DNA of 22,866 nt from Acetobacteraceae bacterium (GTDB taxonomy: Bacteria; Pseudomonadota; Alphaproteobacteria; Acetobacterales; Acetobacteraceae). Location: contig PKWQ01000087.1 in NCBI GenBank assembly GCA_003133265.1, positions 1 through 22,866 on the forward strand. The letters run 5' to 3'. A program made the position numbers and the translations under genes. This document shows positions 15,855 to 22,866 of the stretch, piece after piece. The notes under the pieces were generated by a model. It had not been told where the DNA came from. It saw nothing but the letters and a program-made list of their open reading frames with translations, and did not search any database. Position 1 is the stretch's first letter, and the number at the start of each line of letters is the position of its first letter.

Positions 15855-18227
15855 TTAATCGCGGGCTTCGTGGTAGCGGGCCATGAACTGGCCCAGCCAG
15901 GCAGAGGGTTCCTCTCCCAGCTCACTGCGCAGCCTCTCGGCAAACCGCACGGTGTTCGCGCGGCCCGACAGGACCGCGACGTATTCGCTGAGGTCGCTGA
16001 GGTCGAACTCGCAGATGACGCTGCCGGACTCCCGCTTGAGCAGAAAGCGGCGTTTTCCGAGCGCCATATCCTCACGAACCGCCTTGAACTCGCCTTCCGT
16101 GCATTTCAGGCCGTCGATGTAGGCCGCGCGATCCGCCGTGGGTGAGGGATAGAGGATCTTGGTCATGCACTGCGCGACCAGGGACGATCCGAGTTTCGAC
16201 TCCAGCACGTGCTCCGGCTGCTGGGTCGCCAGGATCAGCATCCCGTTGTTCTTGCGAACCGTGAGCAGAAACTTGTCCACGACCGCGGCGAACATCGGGT
16301 TGAGCAGATAGGCCCGGAACTCGTCGCACGACATGACGAAGCGCCGGCCGTCCACCACCGACGCGACGCGATGCAGCAGATAGGCGGCGGCCGGCGCGCA
16401 GACTTCTTCGTAATCGAGTAGATGCGTCATATCGAAGCCGGTGATCGACGCATCGAGGCGCACGTCGTCAATATCGCCATCGAACGCCCAACCGAGCGCA
16501 TTGCCACGGCACCAGCGTTCCAGGCGGGCACCGGCACCTTCGGCCGGACCATGCAACAGGAACTCGCGCAGGCCGGCCAAAGACCGCATTTCGGGCTCGT
16601 AGGACAGCTGGCGGGCAATGCCGCGCTCCAGGCGCCGCGCCTCCTCGGAGGAAATGCCGCCCTTGCCGTCGCCTTCGATCAGCCCGGTGACCCACTCCCG
16701 CAGGAAGTCGCGGGCCGCCGGAGTGTCTTGCAGGCCGCGCAGCGGCGCGAGGCCGCTCGGCTCGCCACGGCGCAGCACCAGGTGGGTGCCGCCCGTGGCG
16801 CGAACCAGCAACTCGCCGCCCCGGTCCTTGTCGAAGAAAATCACCGCGCCGCCCCGCTCGACCATGGATTGCTCGAGCATTGCCAGGAGGAACATCAGGA
16901 AGATGGTCTTGCCCGAGCCGACCGGCCCGAAGATCGCCGTCATGCCCACGTCATCGACGTGCGGAACGTAGTCGTACGGGGTGCCGCCATCGGTGCGGAA
17001 CCGGGCCAGGGCCGGCCCCCAATGGCCCAGCCGCTTGCCGCTGGGAAAATTGTCCAGGCTCGAAAAGCCGGCGAAGTTGCGCGAGGTGATCGCGCCCGGC
17101 CTGGTGCGCCACTCGATGTTGCCGGGAAGCTGCGACCAGAACGCCGCCTCCATGCCGATGCCTTCCTGTACCACGACGGAGCCGGCATCCGTCAGCCGGG
17201 CGCGTGCCCGCGCGCCGCGGTCGCCAAGCTGCTGGAGATCGCCGGCATAGACGGCCAAGCTCAAATGGTGCGAGCCCATGACGAACTCGTTGGACGCCAG
17301 CGCGTCCTCCGCCTCCGCCAATCCCTCGATCTGGCTCAGCGCCTTGTCGCCGGCGCTCGACATCTGGCTCGACTTCATCGCCAGACGGCCGTGCGCCTGC
17401 GCGCGGGTCAGGAAGCAGTAGGACTGGCTGAGGACGAGCGGGAAGTCCGTGCTCAGGAGGGTGTTGAGCATTCCGGGCCGTGTCTTGGCCGGGTATTCGC
17501 GGAACGAGAAGATGGTCCCCACACGGCTTTCGCCGGGCGCGCGGATCTCGAAGCCGCGCTGCCCGCAGATCACCCGGTCCGTGTAGATCGACGCACCCAA
17601 CGACCCGCTCACGACGGGGACGGGCATCCAGCGTCAGGAGATGATGAGGCGCAGCGCCTCACCGATCTCGGTGAACACCACATCGGCTTTTTCCCGCAGG
17701 CCAAGGCGGCGTATGCTGTAAGCTTCCAGGCCGTTTGCCAAAACCGGCCACACATCCTCAAGGGTCCGCAGGACGGCCGCGTCGCCGCTTGAAGCCGGGC
17801 CTTTGCGAAACCGCGCGATCCTGCTCCCGGCCTTGCCGAGGAGGTTGCGCGGCGTGACGATCAACGAGACGAAGTAGTCGTTGCGGAACAGCCGGCCGTT
17901 CAGGACCCGATCCCGGTAGGTCCGGTCGAGCCCCGCCGCGAAGTCGGAGCGAAACTCGGCTTTTGGAAGCTCCGGCACGTCGGGATGACGGATCAGGTGC
18001 GTGCAGATGTTGACGTTGTCGTCGGCGATATTGCGGAACAGCGTGTTCAGGTTCCGCAGGCGCGCATTGCGCATCCGCGGCTCCTCCAACTCGAAGGCGG
18101 CGCCACCGACATGGCCCATCGCCATCACGGCGCCGTCCCGCAGCAGGACGGCCTGTTCGGCCACATGCCCGACATACGGCAAATAGATTTCGCCCGACCG
18201 CTCGCTGTAGCCGCTATCGCCGAGCAT
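15855..18227 (-). pseudogene. virB4: VirB4 ATPase interrupted by one in-frame TGA
   Basis: VirB4 is the largest T4SS ATPase and extracts pilin for the pilus. From ATG 18227 (TGATG overlap with virB3) the frame codes 197 residues with the VirB4 N-domain (YLPYVGHVAEQAVLLRDG, FRNDYFVSLIVTPR). TGA at 17634-17636 follows, then the same frame continues with Arg, Trp and ATG 17627 for a further 590 codons (VPVVSGSLGASIYTDRVICG). The second part holds Walker A (GPVGSGKT), Walker B (RRFVMSCDEFRAY) and ATQQPEHVLES. Together ~790 codons is the normal VirB4 length, so one point change (GGA Gly to TGA is the simplest) explains the split. ATG 17627 has no clear ribosome site. It could be a true null, a two-piece protein, readthrough or a sequencing error. 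Confidence 0.9.
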
Positions 18228-18553
18228 CAGATCATTCCCCGGCCGCGCGCCGGAACCCGGATCGGATTGGGGCTGACGGATGCCCCTCCCCACGTCGCTC
18301 CATCGACCCCGCGAGCCGCCGTCAGGAGGTAGAGGTAGATGACGTTGACGGCGTTGTAGTCGCGCGACACCACCACGCGCGCGCCGAACCAGAGCGGCAG
18401 CATGATCATCTCGTACAGCGGGTTCTGCAGGATGACGATGACGAACCCGGCCAACATCAGGAAAGCGCCCGCCACTGGAAGCGGCACGCCGGCGAACAAC
18501 GCCGGGCGCGTTGCCGCCAGATACAGCGTGTCCTCTTCCAGCCGTTCGGCCAT
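18227..18553 (-). CDS. virB3: VirB3 inner-membrane protein
   Basis: The 108-aa product has the VirB3 plan: a short N-terminus (ERLEEDTLYLAATRPALFAG), two close membrane helices (VPLPVAGAFLMLAGFVIVI and YEMIMLPLWFGARVVV) and the conserved R-DYNAVNVIYLYL region. VirB3 works with VirB4 in pilus assembly. Its start overlaps the virB2 stop and its own stop overlaps the virB4 start, both as TGATG, so virB2-B3-B4 are tightly coupled. Confidence 0.9.
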   Translation of the reverse strand: MAERLEEDTLYLAATRPALFAGVPLPVAGAFLMLAGFVIVILQNPLYEMIMLPLWFGARVVVSRDYNAVNVIYLYLLTAARGVDGATWGGASVSPNPIRVPARGRGMI

Positions 18554-18933
18554 CAGCCGCCAGCCCCGCCGGTGAGGGTCGAACCGAGGTAGGACGCGCC
18601 GAACATGATGACGATCCCGCCAATCACGCCGGCAATCAGGCCGAGCGAGACGCGTCCGAACATCCACGAAAGACCGATCGCGATAATGCCGAGCACCGCG
18701 AGCGACTGGCCGAACGGGCCGAGGATGAAGGTGCAGATGTTGTTGATCATCGTCGCGGGCGAAGCGCCGCCCGTCACGGTTTGGGCATTCGCCAGCTCCG
18801 GAAAGGCCACCACGGCCCATAGAGCCAGCGCACCCGCGATGTATGCGGCGTTGCGCCGGTCGAGAACAAGCAGTCCCTTGCCGTAGGCTTCGGTCATGAG
18901 GCAATCAGCAGCCAGGACGACACGCTTTTTCAT
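18553..18933 (-). CDS. virB2: VirB2/TrbC-type pilin
   Basis: The 126-aa prepilin has a long leader with a hydrophobic stretch (YIAGALALWAVVAFPELANA, likely cut after ANA at ~50). The mature pilin of ~75 aa has two membrane helices (PFGQSLAVLGIIAIGLSWMF and IAGVIGGIVIMFGASYLG) joined by a short basic loop (GRVSLGL), the standard VirB2 form. It ends in a glycine-rich tail. ATG 18933 lies 3 nt after the virB1 stop. Complete. Confidence 0.9.
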   Translation of the reverse strand: MKKRVVLAADCLMTEAYGKGLLVLDRRNAAYIAGALALWAVVAFPELANAQTVTGGASPATMINNICTFILGPFGQSLAVLGIIAIGLSWMFGRVSLGLIAGVIGGIVIMFGASYLGSTLTGGAGG

Positions 18934-18936
18934 GCG

Positions 18937-19773
18937 TTACCTTTCAACGACCGGACCAGAAACAGCGACCGCCGCGGTCGGTCCTCTTCCCGCATCGGCG
19001 AGCACCGCCGAACCAGGCCCCGGGATCGACGGCGCCGGAGCATGGGTGTCCTGGTGGTGGGTGGCGGCATAGTCGAAGGACGACCACACATCCCAGGACG
19101 GCGGAGCATTGGGGTCCGCCGGGGCGACTGGTGCAGCCGCCGGCAGCTTCTGGCTGTCCATCGCGGCAGGCGCCGCGCCCACGTCGAGGGCGGGGACGAT
19201 GCGTGCCGCTGCCAACTCCACCTTGTGGACGTAGCCGTTGGCGAAGCCGCGCTGGGCGTCGCCCGTGTTGTATTTGGAAAGGGCGACACGCAGGGCTGAC
19301 TGCTGCCCTTCGTGTGTTGTGCCGCCCGCGTAGCCGCCGGCAAGAACGACGGCGCCCGCCGCCACTGATTTGCACGGATCGAAGGCGGCTTCCAGCGTCA
19401 GCCCGAGCCTGGAGAAGTTGGCCGAATTGATTTGCATGATGCCGATGTCGACGGAGTGACCGGCCTCGAGCAGCTTCGACGCTATCTGGATCGCGATGTC
19501 GCGGGTGGCGGGAGCGCCGCGCGTCCCCGTGGTATTGTCGTTGATCGACAGCGGCTCAAAACCACTCTCGGTTCTGGCGATCGATGCCAGGGTGGAAGGC
19601 GCGACAGACGGCCCGCACCGCAACGCGAGCTGACCGAACGCGCCAACGCTGAGCGGATCGGCACAAGCCGGCACTGAGATGGCCGCCGCGAGGGCGGCCG
19701 CGATGACGGCCTGTGTTCTACTCGGGACCGAGCTCCGGGGTCGCGTGATCGGCCAACGGGGGAGGGGCCCCAT
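18937..19773 (-). CDS. virB1: VirB1 lytic transglycosylase
   Basis: The product is a periplasmic SLT-type muramidase that opens the peptidoglycan for the secretion channel. It has an N-terminal signal (VIAAALAAAISVPACA), the catalytic-glutamate motif (LASIARTESGFEPLSI), DIGIMQINSANF, CKSVAAGAVVLAGGY and YNTGDAQRGFANGYVHKV. The last ~90 residues are Pro/Ala-rich and unstructured, as in VirB1 proteins that release a processed C-terminal piece. The frame is open far upstream, but ATG 19773 is the only sensible start that places a signal peptide at the N-terminus. It overlaps the preceding gene by 56 nt and has no strong ribosome site. 278 aa with this start. Confidence 0.85.
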   Translation of the reverse strand: MGPLPRWPITRPRSSVPSRTQAVIAAALAAAISVPACADPLSVGAFGQLALRCGPSVAPSTLASIARTESGFEPLSINDNTTGTRGAPATRDIAIQIASKLLEAGHSVDIGIMQINSANFSRLGLTLEAAFDPCKSVAAGAVVLAGGYAGGTTHEGQQSALRVALSKYNTGDAQRGFANGYVHKVELAAARIVPALDVGAAPAAMDSQKLPAAAPVAPADPNAPPSWDVWSSFDYAATHHQDTHAPAPSIPGPGSAVLADAGRGPTAAVAVSGPVVER

Positions 19774-20137
19774 CCGCGACGGCGACAGCACGAACCACGC
19801 GGCCGGTCTCCCCAAGGTCTTTCGGAGACACGCCAACGAACTGCCGAAGCTCAGGATCGCCGGCAGGATAGATGGTGACGCGGCCAAGGAAGTGGAATTT
19901 CCTGACAAACCCCCACGCCGACTGCAGATTCTTGAAAGTTCTGTCCCCGGACGAGCCACGCCAGGTCCGGATGATCCGGAAGCCCCGGCCCCGTATCCAG
20001 TTGCACCGCAGGTAGATGACGAAATCTTCTTCGCTGCGCGCGACAATGAATGCGCCGAGCACCTGCCCGCCGTCCCTGAGACCCGAGCGCAGGTCTGCCT
20101 CCTCGAAGACGTTGTCCACCCGGTCTCTCCCGTCCAT
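19718..20137 (-). CDS. Unrecognised first gene of the virB operon (139 aa)
   Basis: ATG 20137 has a very good ribosome site (AAGGAG, 8 nt upstream), so the gene is probably real. The product begins MDGRDRVDNVFEEADLRSG, has no signal peptide or membrane helix, and alternates strands and basic/aromatic residues (EEDFVIYLRCNWIRGRGFRI, RKFHFLGRVTIYPAGDPELR), suggesting a small beta-rich cytoplasmic protein. I do not recognise a family. First position, ahead of virB1 and overlapping it by 56 nt, would suit a regulator or an accessory T4SS factor, but nothing in the sequence proves either. Confidence 0.65.
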   Translation of the reverse strand: MDGRDRVDNVFEEADLRSGLRDGGQVLGAFIVARSEEDFVIYLRCNWIRGRGFRIIRTWRGSSGDRTFKNLQSAWGFVRKFHFLGRVTIYPAGDPELRQFVGVSPKDLGETGRVVRAVAVADGAPPPLADHATPELGPE

Positions 20138-20183
20138 ACGGCCTCGCTCCTTCCGAGCGTCGGGCCGGCCATGCAATGGACCG

Positions 20184-20198
20184 AAAATCGCTGATTTT
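20184..20198. promoter_or_regulatory. Inverted repeat just upstream of the first virB-operon gene
   Basis: AAAATC (20184-20189) and GATTTT (20193-20198) are separated by GCT. The repeat lies ~47-61 nt upstream of the ATG at 20137, a position suited to a repressor site or promoter-overlapping operator. Function is inferred from position only. Confidence 0.3.
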
Positions 20199-20236
20199 GC
20201 GTCGATTTACCAGCGGGCATTCAGGCTGCCCACAGT

Positions 20237-20256
20237 GGGGGACGGTAGCGTCCCCC
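20237..20256. repeat. Perfect 8-bp hairpin with 4-nt loop in the virB leader
   Basis: GGGGGACG (20237-20244) and CGTCCCCC (20249-20256) are perfect inverted repeats around a GTAG/CTAC loop. No T-run follows on either strand, so it is not a classic intrinsic terminator. It could be a leader-RNA hairpin, a protein-binding dyad or part of a transfer origin. Confidence 0.45.
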
Positions 20257-20351
20257 GCCTAATCCACCGCCATTCATCATGATGTCGTGTGTGGAGGAAA
20301 CGGAAATTTCACATAAGTGTAACGTTAGGCCGCAAAACCCCCTCTTAGGCG

Positions 20352-20391
20352 AATGGCGATTAGAAAGCCATTGACATACAAGAGACTCTTG
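20352..20391. repeat. Pair of adjacent inverted repeats in the virB leader
   Basis: AATGGC (20352-20357) with GCCATT (20367-20372), 9 nt apart, is followed at once by CAAGAG-A-CTCTTG (20379-20391). This AT-richer stretch holds two dyads within 40 bp. Such clustering is common at operators and at conjugative transfer origins; neither can be assigned from sequence alone. Confidence 0.35.
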
Positions 20392-20432
20392 AAAACCGGC
20401 TGCGTCGATCGTTCGCTGTGGACTGCAAATGT

Positions 20433-20795
20433 TCACGTCGCGTGGGAGATCGCACGGCGGTCGAATATTGTCAAGAAAAACGTGCCATTTGGCAAAATTT
20501 CACGCGGTTTGTTCGTAACTGCGTGGCAGGTGTGCCGATGTTTTTTGAGGTGACGCATCGCGTGGAGAGCACGGCGTGCGGCCGGTGGGCAAGCCGCCGG
20601 GTGGGGACCTGACCGGCCCGAGGCCATACCAAATGCCAACAAATCCGCGGTGCCGTGCAACTCGCGGAGCGTGAGGGTGGCTGGCACCGGCACGCGCCAC
20701 CAGGCCACCTGGCTGATCCCGAGAAGCCAAACGGGTGAGACGTAGGGCCGCCCGCTAGCCGTCGCGTCCCGGATGATCATTAGCATCTCTATCAA
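20433..20795 (-). CDS. Doubtful 120-aa ORF between the virB leader and IS66
   Basis: The frame starts MIEMLMIIRDATASGRPYV, continues with a tryptophan-containing hydrophobic part (SPVWLLGISQVAWWRVPVP) and TLRELHGTADLLAFG, and ends in a His/Lys/Arg-rich tail. I do not recognise a family. The first ~60 residues look more protein-like than the tail, so it may be a fragment of a gene cut by the rearrangement near IS66. No strong ribosome site precedes the ATG. Confidence 0.25.
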   Translation of the reverse strand: MIEMLMIIRDATASGRPYVSPVWLLGISQVAWWRVPVPATLTLRELHGTADLLAFGMASGRSGPHPAACPPAARRALHAMRHLKKHRHTCHAVTNKPREILPNGTFFLTIFDRRAISHAT

Positions 20796-21005
20796 CCGAC
20801 CGTGGCAGGAGGTCTACGAAGCGATTTGGCGGCCCCAAGGCTACAAATTTTGCGTTTGGCGTGATCTGCGGCAGCACAACAGCTAGGGTGAACGATCATC
20901 GGGAAGCGCGATAAGAAGCTCGGGCCGGTGAGATCGACCTGCGAACAAGCGCCTACCTCAGGTCCCATCAAATTCGGAGAATTCAATCGGTTATCGCGCC
21001 GATCG
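20796..21005. other. Left flank of IS66, no gene seen
   Basis: About 210 nt in which no frame shows convincing coding character. It ends at the terminal GTAAG of the IS66-family element. Confidence 0.3.
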
Positions 21006-21028
21006 GTAAGAGGGGCAAAACCCCGGGC
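21006..21028. repeat. IS66 left terminal inverted repeat
   Basis: 23-bp repeat starting GTAAGAGGGG and ending GGGC, an exact reverse complement of 22718-22740. It contains a GGGG/CCCC mini-dyad. Confidence 0.9.
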
Positions 21029-21030
21029 GT

Positions 21031-22674
21031 TCAGGCGGCTCGACAGCGCGATGTGACGAGCTCCGGGAGGAGCGGGACGTCATCGGATGCTGGGACAGCG
21101 AGCCTGTTGCCAAGATACTGCCAGAAGCTCACGTGCAGCTTTGCGCATGTCTTGGCTAGGCTCAGGAATGCGTCGCGGCAATCGCGGCCGGCGTTGCTGC
21201 GAGTGCCGCCGCTGATCTTTCTCTTGGTCACCTGACAGCGGATGTCGTTCTCGGACCCGTTGGTGTGCAGCGGGATCTCCGGCCGATCGAGCAACATCAG
21301 CAATTCGTCTTTGTTGGCGTGCAGCCGCTTGAGCAGGCGATCGAGGGTGGTAAAGCCGGTGCAGCGCCGGAAGATGCGATCAAAGCGCGTGCGCATCTCC
21401 GACCGGCGGCGGGGTGTCGGGTCGATGCGATAGGCCTTGAGGTCGCTGTAAAACCACCAGATCAGGCCGCGGATGTGATCCTGGGCGGTTCGATGCATCG
21501 CGGTAAACGTGTCCAGCCTCTGCACCAGGCGCTCGGCGTGAACCCAGCACAAGGCGTGGCGGCCGACATCGAACTGGCCGGCATCGTCGCTGAGGATGAC
21601 GGTCTCGGGCAGGAAGCCGTGTGCCTTGACGCTGCCCCACAGCGCGCCTTCGGTGGCGATCCGGACGGGGTCTTGGATCAATTGCAACACAGCGCCGCCG
21701 CCAGGCACGCGCGACGTGTCGACGCGAAGCACACGCGACGTGATGCCGAGCCGGGCGAGATGGGCCTGCCACGCCATTGGTGTGGCGAAGTGCGTGTCCA
21801 CCTGCTCGGCCAACGCGCCGATTACCGGCCCGGTCAATCCTCGACCACGCATATAGGTCAGCGCTGCGGCATTGATCACATAGTCGGTGTGACCGGCGCG
21901 GAGCAGATCGAGGAAGTTGAGCCGGCTTTCGCTGGCGGTGGTGCCGAACCAGGTAAAATGGTCGTTGCCGATCTGGGTGCACACGCCGTTGGCCGCCTTG
22001 TGCCGCGCACCGGTGTCATCGACGCTGATCCAGGCGGCATCGATCAGGCCCGCGCGCAGCACGTCGCGGGCTTCGTCGATGAAGCCTTCCTGGCCCTCGA
22101 TCAACAGGCGCATGATCTGGCGCTTGGACACATCGATGCCGATGGCGCGCAACTGCGCCAGCAGCCGCGCCACCGTCACCTGTCCCTGGTGGTGCTGGGC
22201 GAGGATGAAGCGGCGCAGTTCCGGCCCGAAATGCCCATCGACCCCGGCGGGAAGGGCGGCCGTGATGGTGTGCCCATCCGGCGTCCGCCAGCGCTCACGG
22301 CGGTAACGCGTGACGTGGGGGCGGAACACCAGGTTCTGCACCACGAAACTCTCATAGCCCTTGAAGCGCGAGCCCGGCGGTGGTGCCGCCTTGAGCACCT
22401 AGTCCTGATGAATGACCCGACGCGCCGTCTTCTTGCCGCCGCCGACTCGGTGCGTGCTTTTCCCGGCCGGGGGCTTTGGCTGCGTTGCCGCCTCCATCCC
22501 GCTGGGCTTGATCGTGGGGCGTCCCGATAACCCCTTCAGCCGCGCGATCTCGTCACGCTGGGCGGTAACGGTTCGCTCCAATTCGGTCACCCGCGTCACC
22601 AGCGCGATCACAAGATCGCGCAGCTCGGTCGGTGAAAGCGCACTCAAATCAGGGGGGCGGAGACATGCACTCAT
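21031..22674 (-). pseudogene. tnpC: IS66-family transposase TnpC split by an in-frame TAG
   Basis: ATG 22674 starts a 91-codon part with a leucine-zipper-like helix (ELRDLVIALVTRVTELERTV) and the LKGLSGRP motif. TAG 22399-22401 follows. The same frame then continues from GTG 22398 for 455 codons to TGA 21031. The second part carries the IS66 core: GSRFKGYESFVVQNLVF, the first Asp region (WISVDDTGARH), the second Asp region (VILSDDAGQF, ALCWVHAERL) and the Glu region (HTNGSENDIRCQVTKRK). Total ~547 codons is normal for this family. The stop lies between the N-terminal zipper and the main body; the GTG after it could restart translation, but no ribosome site is evident. Likely inactive unless read through. 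Confidence 0.85.
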
Positions 22675-22717
22675 AGATTCAGAACACGCCGCGTCGCGGA
22701 AGCAAAATCAACCCGGT

Positions 22718-22740
22718 GCCCGGGGTTTTGCCCCTCTTAC
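22718..22740. repeat. IS66 right terminal inverted repeat
   Basis: 23-bp repeat ending CCCCTCTTAC, an exact reverse complement of 21006-21028. Outside it, ATCGGCG on this side and CGCCGAT on the left add an imperfect extension of the symmetry. Confidence 0.9.
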
Positions 22741-22866
22741 GGGATCGGCGTCGGAACCCCACGCAGTTTCACATTCTAGCCTTGGCTATCAATGAATTTC
22801 AGCCGTCGGGGCCGCCGCCGGGCGTGGGCCGGCAGCTTCGGCATTGCGGCACCGCTTGATGCGGGG
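22741..22866. other. Right flank of IS66, at most a short partial ORF
   Basis: On the - strand a frame open at the window edge ends at TGA 22789-22791 after 25 codons (AEAAGPRPAAAPTAEIH at its end). It could be the tail of a gene outside the window but has no recognisable family. Nothing else is seen. Confidence 0.2.

Larger units (their letters stand above)
20138..20432. promoter_or_regulatory. Leader/promoter region of the virB operon
   Basis: About 300 nt without a supported gene. It holds the inverted repeats listed separately and must contain the operon's promoter unless transcription comes from further right. A TTGACA on the - strand is seen at about 20466-20471 but lacks a clear -10 partner. 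Confidence 0.4.
21006..22740 (-). mobile_element. IS66-family element with tnpC only (ISBst12-like), 1735 bp
   Basis: Perfect 23-bp inverted repeats beginning GTAAGAGGGGC bound the element at 21006-21028 and 22718-22740. GTAAG ends are typical of IS66-family elements. The only gene between them is a tnpC-type transposase on the - strand; tnpA and tnpB are absent, as in the ISBst12 subgroup. The 8 bp on either side (GCCGATCG left, GGGATCGG right) are not identical, so no target duplication is seen. The transposase is split by an in-frame TAG. Confidence 0.85.

Noticed and set aside
16422..17792. Long + strand ORF (456 codons) opposite virB4
   Set aside because: It is antisense to the clearly recognisable VirB4 ATPase, is Arg/Ala/Gln-rich, and has no family features; typical of GC-rich DNA.
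20310..20330. ATAAGTG in the virB leader as a possible MOBQ-type nic site
   Set aside because: Only about six bases agree with the TAAGTG core and the rest of the consensus does not match; no relaxase is present to support it.
20221..20436. 71-codon - strand ORF in the virB leader
   Set aside because: Spans the perfect hairpin and other dyads, has no family resemblance and no good ribosome site; more likely regulatory DNA.
21265..22530. 421-codon + strand ORF across the IS66 element
   Set aside because: Antisense to tnpC, crosses its in-frame stop and lacks recognisable domains.
1..22866. Genome-wide UGA recoding (for example UGA as Gly) to explain the virB4 stop
   Set aside because: Most neighbouring genes, including clc, virD4, virB8, virB9, virB10 and virB11, end naturally in TGA with ATGA-type overlaps, so TGA is a working stop.
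1..22866. CRISPR array, tRNA, rRNA or replication origin
   Set aside because: No regularly spaced direct repeats, no cloverleaf-like sequence and no iteron arrays or rep genes were seen on either strand.

Overview
This is a GC-rich proteobacterial window. Gene content and family resemblance suggest an alphaproteobacterium, perhaps Acetobacteraceae, but that is inference. It joins two unlike blocks. On the left is a decayed chromosomal-type stress/acetate/polyhydroxyalkanoate (PHA) neighbourhood, about 1-7600, mostly on the + strand. On the right is a nearly complete conjugative type IV secretion operon (VirB/VirD4, MPF-T type), about 7843-20137, on the - strand. An IS66-family element (21006-22740) closes the right side.

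Left block. A MarR-type regulator (-) runs in frame into the start of an IS6-family transposase that leaves the window. A MarR-like operator and an intact CLC H+/Cl- antiporter follow. Next come an IS3 orfA relic, a hairpin terminator and a 14-codon stub of a stress-protein gene. A translationally coupled series follows: PHA synthase, MaoC/phosphotransacetylase, acetate kinase, SpoIIAA-like protein, proton P-type ATPase, glucose-6-phosphate isomerase. Only ackA and the SpoIIAA-like gene look complete. PhaC has lost its central catalytic segment. The MaoC-Pta gene carries two internal deletions, a frameshift and an in-frame TAG. The P-type ATPase is cut after its actuator domain and joined to the last ~80 codons of pgi. 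The region looks like a stress/fermentation operon that has been shortened repeatedly.

Right block. In transcription order: an unrecognised 139-aa gene, virB1, virB2, virB3, virB4 (split by one in-frame TGA), virB5, an EexN-like entry-exclusion gene, virB6, virB7 (53 aa), virB8, virB9, virB10, virB11, virD4 and a 61-aa ORF. Most junctions overlap by a few bases (ATGA, TGATG or TTGA), so this is one operon. The order, with the exclusion gene between virB5 and virB6, matches the pKM101-type layout. No relaxase or replication gene lies in the window. The 20138-20432 leader carries several inverted repeats that could be operators, an RNA hairpin or part of an oriT.

How the genes would work together. 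VirB2/B5 form the pilus, B3/B6/B8/B10 the inner-membrane channel, B7/B9/B10 the outer-membrane core, B4/B11/VirD4 supply energy and couple substrate, VirB1 opens the peptidoglycan, and the Eex-like protein would block redundant transfer. The TGA in virB4 puts function in doubt unless it is read through, complemented by two polypeptides, or a sequencing error. The most notable signal is the density of deletion junctions and nonsense codons in one window.
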